NCBI GenBank assembly: GCA_028282395.1
Contig: JANQHY010000217.1
Location: 1 to 35,329 of the forward strand
Direction of reading: 5' to 3'
Source: Gammaproteobacteria bacterium
Lineage (GTDB): Bacteria; Pseudomonadota; Gammaproteobacteria; UBA12402
Length of the DNA stretch: 35,329 nt
Each line of letters opens with the position of its first letter. The stretch's first letter is position 1. This document shows positions 25,086 to 32,861 of the stretch, piece by piece. The notes under the pieces were generated by a model. It did not search any database. It was given only the letters and a program-made list of their open reading frames with translations, and was not told the origin of the DNA. Position numbers and translations under genes: made by a program.

Positions 25086-25162
25086 AAAGTCATGCCTGTT
25101 AATGTGGAAAACAGATTAACAGGGCCTAATAGATATTATATTCTCTTTGCAGGAAATGCTCA

Positions 25163-25507
25163 ATGAAATCATTTACCACGTTCTTAACAAAATGTAAGTG
25201 GATATTGATCGGATTGGCGATTTTTACCACTATTTTGCTTATAACATCCTTGATAGGTTTTACCCAAATCAGTAGCTTCCATAGCGGTATTGTCCGTATT
25301 GATGGCTGGATAACAAAACATACATGTTTGCTAATATTGTCTCACGCCATTCTAATTCTGTCAATCTACCTAGGTTGGGGAGCAAAAGTGGAGCGAGAGG
25401 CCAAAAAGTCGGATTGGCCGCTGGAGCAGGTAAAACGAGTCAAGCGATTCCGCTATTTCATGATCGCTTTTGTTCTAATTATTGACTACATAGTATTTTG
25501 GCACTAA
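25163..25507 (+). CDS. Small membrane protein upstream of traD
   Basis: A 114-residue protein with about three membrane helices (near 11-33, 54-70 and 93-112) and a basic loop (GAKVEREAKKSDWPLEQVKR). It stops 16 bp before traD, so it is probably co-transcribed and may be a coupling-protein partner, comparable in position to small membrane genes beside traD in SXT/ICE systems. The start is supported by GCAGGA upstream. Its 3' end touches the right copy of the 23-bp inverted repeat. Family not recognised. Confidence 0.65.
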   Translation: MKSFTTFLTKCKWILIGLAIFTTILLITSLIGFTQISSFHSGIVRIDGWITKHTCLLILSHAILILSIYLGWGAKVEREAKKSDWPLEQVKRVKRFRYFMIAFVLIIDYIVFWH

Positions 25508-25529
25508 AGAGCATTGAGGAACAATGGCA
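25507..25529 (+). repeat. 23-bp inverted repeat, right copy (traD start region)
   Basis: AAGAGCATTGAGGAACAATG plus GCA: contains the traD ribosome binding site and first two codons. It is the exact complement of 24975-24997. The two copies bracket 509 bp holding the palindrome and the small membrane gene. Confidence 0.85.
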
Positions 25530-27533
25530 ACGAATTACGCATTTGAAAATTTATTTAGAAGTCCTTGGGAGCTATTTGTCTCGGCAATTTCTGCGGGATT
25601 TGGCGTAATCTGTCTAATTGATCATCGCATACTGGCACTGGACATTAAGATGAGTCCCATCGTAGCTAGCCCGTTCTTTTTACTGGCTATAGTCAGGGGG
25701 TATCAAGGGGTGCGCTTATATCAATTCCGGCGAAGATTATTGCAACTGAAGCCATTTTCCATGTCTACTACCGAAGTGCCGCTGTCAAAAGATAACCTAT
25801 ACGTTGGGCGGGGATTTCGTTGGTTGCCTATCTACAGACAACGGCTGTACCTGCTTTCATTAGTAGAGAACCAGCGTTATATTCAAAAAGGAGCGTTATA
25901 TAAATACGTTCAGGCTAAGGCAAAAGAAAAACCTAATGGAATTTGTAAGAAATTAACAAAAATGACGTTTTTGCCATTTAAACCAACACCTGAAATAGGC
26001 GGGAAACCTTGGTTGCATGGTGTAGGTAGCCTTAATGAGCGGGCAGTTTATATCAATCAACATAACCGTAATAGCCATGAATGTACATTTGGCATGACAC
26101 GGGTTGGCAAAACACGCTATTTATCTATTAAAGTCAACCAAGACATCCGAAATGGGGAGGCGGTGCTTGTCATTGATCCCAAAGGTGATCTTGAAGTGGT
26201 ACAAGATATCTACTGTGCTGCGAAAGCAGCAGGAAGGCTAGATGACCTGATTATTACCCATTTTGGGTTTCCTGATATTTCGGCTAAATACAACCCACTA
26301 GCGTCATATAGCAATGTTAGCGAAGTGGCCGGACGAGTAACTAGTGCCATTTCTGGAAGTGGCGATGGCCAAGCCTTTAAAGATTTCGCATGGCAATACA
26401 TCAACATTGTTGCAAGATGCTTGGAAGAATTACAAGAGAGAATAGATTACAAAACCATTGCATTTTATATTAAAAACCCTGAAATCATGCTAACAACCTA
26501 TATGGATAAGGTCTTTGCAAAAGTTGAGTCAGGATACCTAAGCGAAGTACAAGCAATCATTGATGAAAATGACGCGAAGGTTGACAAAGCAGGAAATAGC
26601 GTTGAGCCAATACAGCGGTCAGTCGCTATTAAACGCTACTTAACTAAGCATATTGAAATGAAGGCGGCAAGCGGCATCACATCAAAGTCACTAATGGATA
26701 GTATAATTGTGCCACTGTACAACGCTGCCATGCTTGATAAAACCTATTATGACAAAATTACGGCAAGTATTGGGCCAGTGCTTGATAAAATCAATCAAAC
26801 TCAAGCACAAGAAATATTCTCATGGGAAAGTAGTTTTGGATTGCCAGAGATTCGTTTAGACTCCGTTATTCAAAGAAAACAAATTGTCTATATTGGGCTG
26901 GATTCTCTTACTAATCGAGAAATGGCAGAAACCGTTGGGCAAGCGATTATTGCAGATTTAGTCTCACTGTGTGGTCGAATTTATAGTGAATCAAGTGGAA
27001 GGAAAACACCCCTTTGCTTGCACTGTGATGAGTTCAGCAATATCGTACGAGATGAGTTTATTAACTTACTCAACAAAGCGGGCGGTGCAGGGATTAAAGT
27101 TTCTGCCTATACACAAACAATTAATGACTTGGGCGCGGCGTTTGGAAACAATACCGATAAACCAAAGATGTTGATGGGCAACTTTGGCACAATCACCATG
27201 TTACGAGTCAGTAATGATGATACCGCTAAAAACTTTACTGATTGCCTAGAGAAAGTTCGGACACGATCTAGCACACCTAGCACAAGATCAAATGATATGC
27301 CCGATGAAGAAGAGGGCAAGCTGTTTACTACAGCCAACTCAGATACTATCGTAGAAGAGAGTTGCAGTGTGATAGAAATTAATGATCTATTCTCATTACC
27401 TAAAGGTCAAGCTTTCATGATGACTAACGGCGGTGAAGTATATAAAATTCGCATCCCACTTCCTAAGAATGATGGAACTGCGCCAAAAAATTTTGAATCT
27501 ATACTTAGTGAGGTTAATTTATGTTTCGTTTAA
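25524..27533 (+). CDS. traD: Type IV coupling protein TraD (SXT/TOL subfamily, TIGR03743)
   Basis: A 669-residue VirD4-family ATPase that brings the relaxase-DNA complex to the channel. It has two N-terminal membrane helices (about 15-55), the Walker A GMTRVGKTR at about 190-198 (after HECTF), a VIDPKGD strand-turn typical of the family, and Walker B LCLHCDEFSN at about 496-505. Length fits. Canonical GI-type islands carry traD between the PFL_4695 and DUF4400 genes; here it has moved downstream of the TraG-like gene and begins a second operon segment. It overlaps the next gene by 13 bp. Confidence 0.92.
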   Translation: MATNYAFENLFRSPWELFVSAISAGFGVICLIDHRILALDIKMSPIVASPFFLLAIVRGYQGVRLYQFRRRLLQLKPFSMSTTEVPLSKDNLYVGRGFRWLPIYRQRLYLLSLVENQRYIQKGALYKYVQAKAKEKPNGICKKLTKMTFLPFKPTPEIGGKPWLHGVGSLNERAVYINQHNRNSHECTFGMTRVGKTRYLSIKVNQDIRNGEAVLVIDPKGDLEVVQDIYCAAKAAGRLDDLIITHFGFPDISAKYNPLASYSNVSEVAGRVTSAISGSGDGQAFKDFAWQYINIVARCLEELQERIDYKTIAFYIKNPEIMLTTYMDKVFAKVESGYLSEVQAIIDENDAKVDKAGNSVEPIQRSVAIKRYLTKHIEMKAASGITSKSLMDSIIVPLYNAAMLDKTYYDKITASIGPVLDKINQTQAQEIFSWESSFGLPEIRLDSVIQRKQIVYIGLDSLTNREMAETVGQAIIADLVSLCGRIYSESSGRKTPLCLHCDEFSNIVRDEFINLLNKAGGAGIKVSAYTQTINDLGAAFGNNTDKPKMLMGNFGTITMLRVSNDDTAKNFTDCLEKVRTRSSTPSTRSNDMPDEEEGKLFTTANSDTIVEESCSVIEINDLFSLPKGQAFMMTNGGEVYKIRIPLPKNDGTAPKNFESILSEVNLCFV

Positions 27534-28084
27534 TATTATTAATAGGCGCATTAGTTTTTGCGCCACCGGCTTTTTCAGCAATTGTTGTTGGTAATCCTCA
27601 TGGAAGTGTGACACTAGTCGAAGTATTCGACTACCAGTGCCCCATCTGCCATAAGCAGTTCCCTATAGTTGAAAAAATAATTGCCAACAATGGTGATCTT
27701 AAAGTTAGACTTATGCCAACTGCGATCATCAATAAACTATCTATTTATCAGGCTGCGGCTGCAATTTCAGCAGCAGATTATAAAAATAAGTTTCGAGAAT
27801 TTACAAAGATCACGCTAACCAGTCCGATTATGAATGAGCAACAGATAACTGCAACATTAAGACAATTAGGATTGACCAGCGAAAGTTTTCATCGCTCCAT
27901 GCACTCGAAAAAAGTAAAGGATCAATTCATGGAAGGGTTAAAGCTTCTAAAAGCCGGAAAGTCAGGTACACCACTATTTATTATTTATCCAACAAGTAAC
28001 CCTAGAAATGCAGTGATGCTAAAGGGATATCGAACTGAAAAGGTACTACAAAAGGTAATTGACTATGAAAGACACGCATCATAA
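27521..28084 (+). CDS. DsbA-like periplasmic thiol oxidoreductase
   Basis: A 187-residue protein: signal peptide to about residue 19 (PPAFSA), then a thioredoxin-fold/DsbA-like domain with active site C40-P-I-C43 after FDYQ, and the cis-proline loop SGTPLF near residue 150. It should form or rearrange disulfides in periplasmic proteins. The likely clients are the cysteine-containing TraU-, TraH- and TraG-like proteins of the same element. It overlaps traD by 13 bp and the following gene by 20 bp. Confidence 0.85.
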   Translation: MFRLILLIGALVFAPPAFSAIVVGNPHGSVTLVEVFDYQCPICHKQFPIVEKIIANNGDLKVRLMPTAIINKLSIYQAAAAISAADYKNKFREFTKITLTSPIMNEQQITATLRQLGLTSESFHRSMHSKKVKDQFMEGLKLLKAGKSGTPLFIIYPTSNPRNAVMLKGYRTEKVLQKVIDYERHAS

Positions 28085-29363
28085 TTCTATAAAGGGAATG
28101 ATAGCAGAAAACTACTTCACAATAGCAATCGTAGTGTATCTCATACTATTGGCATGGTCTAAGTCAAGTGTTTATCTTATGTATCAGTCTCATGGAGTCG
28201 TCAAAACAACTATAGCGCTACTAATTGTTCCATTTATTGCTTTACTTGCCCATAAAATTAAGAAAAGAAAAAAGGTTATGGAAAATAGTAATCAGAAGTT
28301 TACTTCTGTCAAGCAGCTCAATGAAAATAAGAAGTTTATGCTAAGAAAATATACCCCTACAGCGCAATTACCGCTACTAAATGAGGCGCTACTAGTTAGC
28401 CTTGGGCTAACATTTGATATCCTTAGTAGTATTCAAGTCAATGAGAAAAATGAAAATTTATTTGAGTATAAGTTTAATAGAATTATTATTTTGCTAAAGG
28501 CAATTGGACAAAGACCAGAATTTGTCAATAACATGATTTCAACCCGTTCAAGGAATAATGCTGTATTTATTTTTGCATTTTATCGTGTTCTGTTTCATCA
28601 GGTAATTGATAAAGGCATTGAGCAGAATATTCTCAATAGCGATATTGATAGATGGGTATTGTTAAAGCGCATCCCGCCCAAAGTATCTATCTACTTGGGT
28701 TCTCAATCATGGAGACTTTATGAGTTAACTACTCTGATATTTGGCGATTTGACCACTTTATCTCTTAATCGAGATATAAGCGATATGCTAATAGCATTAT
28801 GCCAACAGGAGTTAATTTCTTCTGTGTCCGTTGATAATAATTCTTCAGATACGGTCACGGTAGTAAAAAACCAAGAAGATAAGAAAAAAGTAGAGAATGA
28901 AGGAAAAAAAGAAGAAGAGGAAACTGAGAGAAACTTAGCTTCATCCTCCACTACAGTGAAAGAGTCAGAGACTATTAAAGAAAGCATTATTAGCGATAAA
29001 GAGTTTATAAATAAATTCGATAGATGGATAAAGAGGCAGGTTAAACGATATCCGATTAACCAATATGAGCGCTGTTTTATGTCAATGACAGCTCATGGGA
29101 AAGATAAGCTTTTTCTCACGGACATTTGTTTGTCGGATTTCTGCAAGAAAGACAATATAAACATAGATTTATGTAAAAAGTTACTTATAGAAAATGGGAA
29201 TGCGGATAGCAGTGTCTTCTATCTGAAAAGAAACAACAAAGAGGATTTGAAGCTCCTGTCAATTCATATTGATTTTAGTGTTGATATAACACAGCTATTA
29301 AATGGTAAAATTGTGAGGTGTAAAAATGGGTCAAGTTATATTAGTGAGGCCAGCAAGTCGTGA
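28065..29363 (+). CDS. Unrecognised membrane-anchored protein between dsbA and PFL_4669
   Basis: A 432-residue protein starting at ATG 28065 (AAAGG upstream; a TTG at 28059 is possible). Two membrane helices lie at about 15-33 and 42-58, followed by a large cytoplasmic part. It contains a compact helical region (about 95-240, with VFIFAFYRVLFHQVIDKG and RIPPKVSIYLGSQSWRLYEL), a charged Glu/Lys-rich linker (about 265-305) and a C-terminal domain (about 310-430). No relaxase or ATPase motif was found. Its position resembles that of replication/processing genes of islands (such as STY4528-type), but the membrane anchor is unlike those. Overlaps on both sides show it is a genuine gene. Confidence 0.6.
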   Translation: MKDTHHNSIKGMIAENYFTIAIVVYLILLAWSKSSVYLMYQSHGVVKTTIALLIVPFIALLAHKIKKRKKVMENSNQKFTSVKQLNENKKFMLRKYTPTAQLPLLNEALLVSLGLTFDILSSIQVNEKNENLFEYKFNRIIILLKAIGQRPEFVNNMISTRSRNNAVFIFAFYRVLFHQVIDKGIEQNILNSDIDRWVLLKRIPPKVSIYLGSQSWRLYELTTLIFGDLTTLSLNRDISDMLIALCQQELISSVSVDNNSSDTVTVVKNQEDKKKVENEGKKEEEETERNLASSSTTVKESETIKESIISDKEFINKFDRWIKRQVKRYPINQYERCFMSMTAHGKDKLFLTDICLSDFCKKDNINIDLCKKLLIENGNADSSVFYLKRNNKEDLKLLSIHIDFSVDITQLLNGKIVRCKNGSSYISEASKS

Positions 29364-30024
29364 TGCACACTGGCTATTGAATCTACGAATTAATAATCAG
29401 AAGCGGAGAATAAATGTCTGCTTCAATAAAATCGAGAAGCTTTATAATCAAAGTAGGTTCGGCAATATTATTGCCATTTTAGAAGTATACAAATGGTATC
29501 AGGCTGCGCGACAAGCAGAAGGGTACTATGATAAAGAAATTGCCAGACTAACTAAACTGGTTCGCCGAAAAGTAAAAGATAGAATTGATTATCAAGCGTA
29601 CAGCAATGATACTTACCAGCTAAGTGTTACCAATCCTATTTCTGCTACGTTGTACCGTATTATTAACAAATTTGATACTTTAATGTGTTTAAGTGAAACA
29701 TGCGTAACATTACTGATTTTCAAGAAACGTAGGCTATTTGCAAATAAGACAGACCAATACAAGAAATCTATTTTGCGTGTAATTACGCAAATTTCTCAAT
29801 ATAAGATTCAGAAAGATGCGGTATTGGAAACATTGAGTGATCAAGACAAAGAGCGTTTATCAATAGCTATTCATTCAGATGTTATGCCACTTTTCGCTGA
29901 TGATCTCTTTGAGCAATTAAAGCAGCTTGTTGGAAAGGAGATAGGCACCGTAACAGAAGAAGAGAACTCAAAGGGAGAAGAAAAAGAGGCAACGGAAGAG
30001 GTAGAGGAAGAACTAGATGAGTAA
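29326..30024 (+). CDS. PFL_4669 family ICE protein (TIGR03761)
   Basis: A 232-residue protein. The N-terminal 90 residues match the family closely in pattern: VILVRPASRDAHWLLNLRIN, CFNKIEKLYNQSRFGN and YKWYQAARQAEGYYDKEIAR. A middle helical region and a Glu-rich C-terminal tail (about 205-232) follow. The family occurs beside topoisomerase III in PFGI-1-type islands, as here, and is assumed to act in DNA processing or element replication, but its activity is not established. It overlaps the previous gene by 38 bp and topB by 8 bp. Confidence 0.82.
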   Translation: MGQVILVRPASRDAHWLLNLRINNQKRRINVCFNKIEKLYNQSRFGNIIAILEVYKWYQAARQAEGYYDKEIARLTKLVRRKVKDRIDYQAYSNDTYQLSVTNPISATLYRIINKFDTLMCLSETCVTLLIFKKRRLFANKTDQYKKSILRVITQISQYKIQKDAVLETLSDQDKERLSIAIHSDVMPLFADDLFEQLKQLVGKEIGTVTEEENSKGEEKEATEEVEEELDE

Positions 30025-31999
30025 GACTCTTTATATCTGTGAAAAGCCCTCTCAAGCAAGGGACATCGCTAATGTTTTAGGAGTAAAAGACCGGCAAGAA
30101 GGCTTTATAGAAGGTAAAGAGGCAATAGTTACATGGTGCTTGGGACACCTATTAGAACTTGCCCCGCCAGAGACGTATTGTGAAAATCTCAAACCTTGGC
30201 GCATGGCGGTTTTACCTGTTATTCCTGATAAATGGAAAATGGTGCCAAAGAAAAAAACACAGCAGCAATTGAATAAGATAAAGAAATTGCTCAAAAGAAG
30301 TAATCTAGTCATTATTGCAACAGACGCTGATAGAGAAGGAGAAGTCATTGGCCGTGAAGTCCTAGACTACTGTAACTATCAAGGTAAAATTAATCGTTTA
30401 TGGTTGTCAGCCCTTGACGAAGTATCCATTAAAAAGGCATTAGCAGACATGCGTTCAGGTGATGAGACCTATCCACTCTATCAGTCTGGACTAGGTAGGC
30501 AACGAGCAGATTGGTCGATAGGTATGAATATGACAATGGCCACGAGCAGCCTGTTTTCAGTTCGTGGGCAAGGGGTTCTGTCAGTAGGGCGTGTACAGAC
30601 ACCAACATTGGCACTAATTGTTAGACGTGACCAAGAAATTGAGCAATTTAAACCCAAGGATTACTATGAGTTATCCGTTTTATTTCATGCCGAGCAAGGA
30701 GAGTTCTTTGCTCTCTGGCAGCCACCTGAAGACTACACTGATGAAGAAGGGCGTTGTCTAAAACGTGCCTATGCCGAGACCATCAGAGAAAAAATAACAG
30801 GGAAAATCGGCGAAGTGACCGAGTTCTCAGATAAGCTTAAAAAAGTCGCGCCGCCGTTGTGTTTCTCGTTATCGAGCTTGCAAAAACTTTGTAGTAGCCA
30901 ATTTGGGTATACAGCGAAAAAAACGCTTGAAGTTGCCCAATCACTTTATGAAAAGCATAAGGCAATAAGCTATCCTAGAACGGATTCGGGTTATTTGCCC
31001 GTTGACCAGATTGCCGAGGCCAGTGTCGTACTTGAGGCTATTGCTAAAATTGATAACAAAATGCAATCATTAATTAATGAGTGTGATCTATCGTTTCGCT
31101 CACCTACTTGGAATGATAGCAAGGTAACAGCGCATCATGGCATTATTCCTACTACCAATAAGAATGCCTCTATGCAAGCTATGTCAAAAGATGAATGCCA
31201 AGTCTATAATCTTATTCGCCGACATTACATAGCTCAATTTATGGGAAACTATGAGTATACCCATAGAAAAGTAACAGTGGTTTGTGAAAATGAGCAATTC
31301 ATGGCGAGCTGTAAATTGCCAAAAGTCAACGGTTGGAAGCGAGCTATAGATAAGTCAGGAGAAGAAACCGAAGAGCAGCCCCTTTCACCAAGTATTCCAA
31401 AAATGGAAAAATCCACCAAAGTTAAAGCAATAGATAGTAATATTGCAGAAAAACAGACAAAACCCGCCGCTCGATTTACCGAGGGCACACTGATTGCTGC
31501 AATGAAAAACATTGCAAAATTCGTAGATGAGCCAGAGTTAAAGAAAACACTAAGAGAGAGTGCAGGGATAGGAACTGAAGCAACCCGAGCTGACATCATT
31601 GATAAGATCATTAGCCGTGGATTTGTTGAGCGAAAAAAGAAGCTCTTAATCTCAACAGAAAAAGGAAGGTCACTCATTAGTTTACTGCCTGATAAGATCA
31701 AGAATCCAGGCACAACCGCTATGTGGGAGCAAGCATTAGAAGACATTGCCAATGGTAAAGGTAAAATTGATGACTTCTTGCTAGATCAAGAAGATATTCT
31801 TGATTTTATGCTAGAGGATTTGAAAAAGCTAAAAAGCCATCAAGACAGTGAAGCTGGTATCACACACTACCCATGCCCAAAATGTCAGTCTGCGTTGATC
31901 CGGCGAAAAGGCAAAAAAGGATATTTTTGGGGTTGCAGCACCTATCCGAATTGTAAAGTAATAGTGAATGATAAGAATGGAAAACCCGTGGCAACATAG
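30017..31999 (+). CDS. topB: DNA topoisomerase III (TopB-like, type IA)
   Basis: A 660-residue type IA topoisomerase. It has an N-terminal TOPRIM domain with the catalytic Glu in YICEKPSQA and the DxDxE motif in TDADREGE (about 101-108). The active-site tyrosine is in ISYPRTDSGYL (Tyr near 318), and GVLSVGRVQTPTLAL precedes it. A single C-terminal zinc-ribbon (CPKCQ ... CSTYPNC, about 617-648) ends the protein. Element-borne TopB copies are typical of GI-type ICEs and related plasmids, where they would resolve intermediates during replication or transfer. Confidence 0.95.
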   Translation: MSKTLYICEKPSQARDIANVLGVKDRQEGFIEGKEAIVTWCLGHLLELAPPETYCENLKPWRMAVLPVIPDKWKMVPKKKTQQQLNKIKKLLKRSNLVIIATDADREGEVIGREVLDYCNYQGKINRLWLSALDEVSIKKALADMRSGDETYPLYQSGLGRQRADWSIGMNMTMATSSLFSVRGQGVLSVGRVQTPTLALIVRRDQEIEQFKPKDYYELSVLFHAEQGEFFALWQPPEDYTDEEGRCLKRAYAETIREKITGKIGEVTEFSDKLKKVAPPLCFSLSSLQKLCSSQFGYTAKKTLEVAQSLYEKHKAISYPRTDSGYLPVDQIAEASVVLEAIAKIDNKMQSLINECDLSFRSPTWNDSKVTAHHGIIPTTNKNASMQAMSKDECQVYNLIRRHYIAQFMGNYEYTHRKVTVVCENEQFMASCKLPKVNGWKRAIDKSGEETEEQPLSPSIPKMEKSTKVKAIDSNIAEKQTKPAARFTEGTLIAAMKNIAKFVDEPELKKTLRESAGIGTEATRADIIDKIISRGFVERKKKLLISTEKGRSLISLLPDKIKNPGTTAMWEQALEDIANGKGKIDDFLLDQEDILDFMLEDLKKLKSHQDSEAGITHYPCPKCQSALIRRKGKKGYFWGCSTYPNCKVIVNDKNGKPVAT

Positions 32000-32017
32000 T
32001 AAAAAGCCAAGGCCAAT

Positions 32018-32059
32018 ATATTCTTTGTTCGCTGTTCGAGAACAGCGAACAAAGAATAT
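32018..32059. terminator. 42-bp palindrome after topB
   Basis: Left arm 32018-32037 (ATATTCTTTGTTCGCTGTTC) is exactly complementary to the right arm 32040-32059, with GA in the centre. It lies 19 bp after the topB stop codon and would form a very stable hairpin at the end of the operon transcript. It has no strong T-run, so RNA protection, transcription termination on both strands or a protein-binding/recombination site are all possible. Confidence 0.55.
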
Positions 32060-32166
32060 TATTGCACTTCCATAATATTGTTAAAACTCGGTGAGATTAA
32101 TTTTAGTAATAAGTGTGATATTAAGTCACGGATTATATTAATATAGAGCCGAATTATCGCATTAAT

Positions 32167-32185
32167 TCGTGATTTATAATCACGA
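32167..32185. repeat. Short perfect palindrome
   Basis: TCGTGATT (32167-32174), TAT, AATCACGA (32178-32185). It lies 24 bp from the end of the minus-strand gene at 32209 and could be its terminator stem or an operator. Confidence 0.4.
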
Positions 32186-32208
32186 TAAAAGGCGCTATTA
32201 ATAGATGA

Positions 32209-32697
32209 TTAAGATTGTAAAATAAAAAAAGCATTTGAGGCAAGAATAGATTGACCACAGTGAGAAAAACCATAAGCAAGTAATGGGCTAATCACTATAG
32301 TGATAATTCCTAAGATAGTAAGCACATAACAAGGTATTCGTACTATTTTTGCTGAATCAATTCGATTTTCTTGAGAAAAAACACTAGGAATTTTCTTATC
32401 TCTTTCTATTTCAGGCAACTTATTATATAGCCTCTGCCAGTCTAAAATAGTTGAAATAATAGTGCCTATTAAAGATATTACAAAAAATATAGTTGGTGCG
32501 ATCATTTCTTTTATTGTTACTCTTCCCGTTGCATATAAAGTAATTATTGCAAATAACCCTCCTGTATTAAGCCCATAGAGCCAATTGATGAGTGTATTAG
32601 ATAAAGAGTTTACAGTTTGCTTGTAGGCTACAAATTCAGCAATAAATTGACTATTATCTTTAAGCCTATCAATATTGGCATTGTTTTCCTCACTCAT
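32209..32697 (-). CDS. Hypothetical membrane protein with four helices
   Basis: A 162-residue protein. A 30-residue polar N-terminus is followed by hydrophobic stretches at about 45-60, 65-85, 115-135 and 140-160, arranged as two pairs separated by a charged loop (DWQRLYNKLPEIERDKK). AGGT lies upstream of the ATG. The layout of two helical hairpins resembles small SLATT-like or holin-like membrane proteins, but no family is recognised. Its position in an accessory segment next to a nuclease gene leaves a defence role open; that is speculation. Confidence 0.6.
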   Translation of the reverse strand: MSEENNANIDRLKDNSQFIAEFVAYKQTVNSLSNTLINWLYGLNTGGLFAIITLYATGRVTIKEMIAPTIFFVISLIGTIISTILDWQRLYNKLPEIERDKKIPSVFSQENRIDSAKIVRIPCYVLTILGIITIVISPLLAYGFSHCGQSILASNAFFILQS

Positions 32698-32861
32698 GGC
32701 TATTTACCTATCACTCTAAACAATGCAATTATAGACCAGATATTAAACATTTCTTTGGTCGGCTAAAACTGGTTATGAAAGAAGTGGGGCACTTCCTAGA
32801 ATAACCTACCACTAAGTGATACCATTTCTTTCAATATTATTAAATGGGCAAGGGTATCAAT

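Noticed and set aside
25016..25125. The palindrome as an integron attC site or tRNA-like structure.
   Set aside because: No attC core sites (RYYYAAC/GTTRRRY pair in the right places), no integrase, and no tRNA arms.
24543..25166. A 207-codon plus-strand frame that overlaps the next gene start by 4 bp.
   Set aside because: Its peptide has no domain and biased composition, its ribosome binding site is weak, and the minus-strand frame at 24599-24922 has a much better site and a sensible membrane protein.
32781..32795. GAAGTG-GGG-CACTTC hairpin upstream of rpn as an IS200/IS605-type end.
   Set aside because: A single short stem with no Y1 transposase gene and no matching right end.
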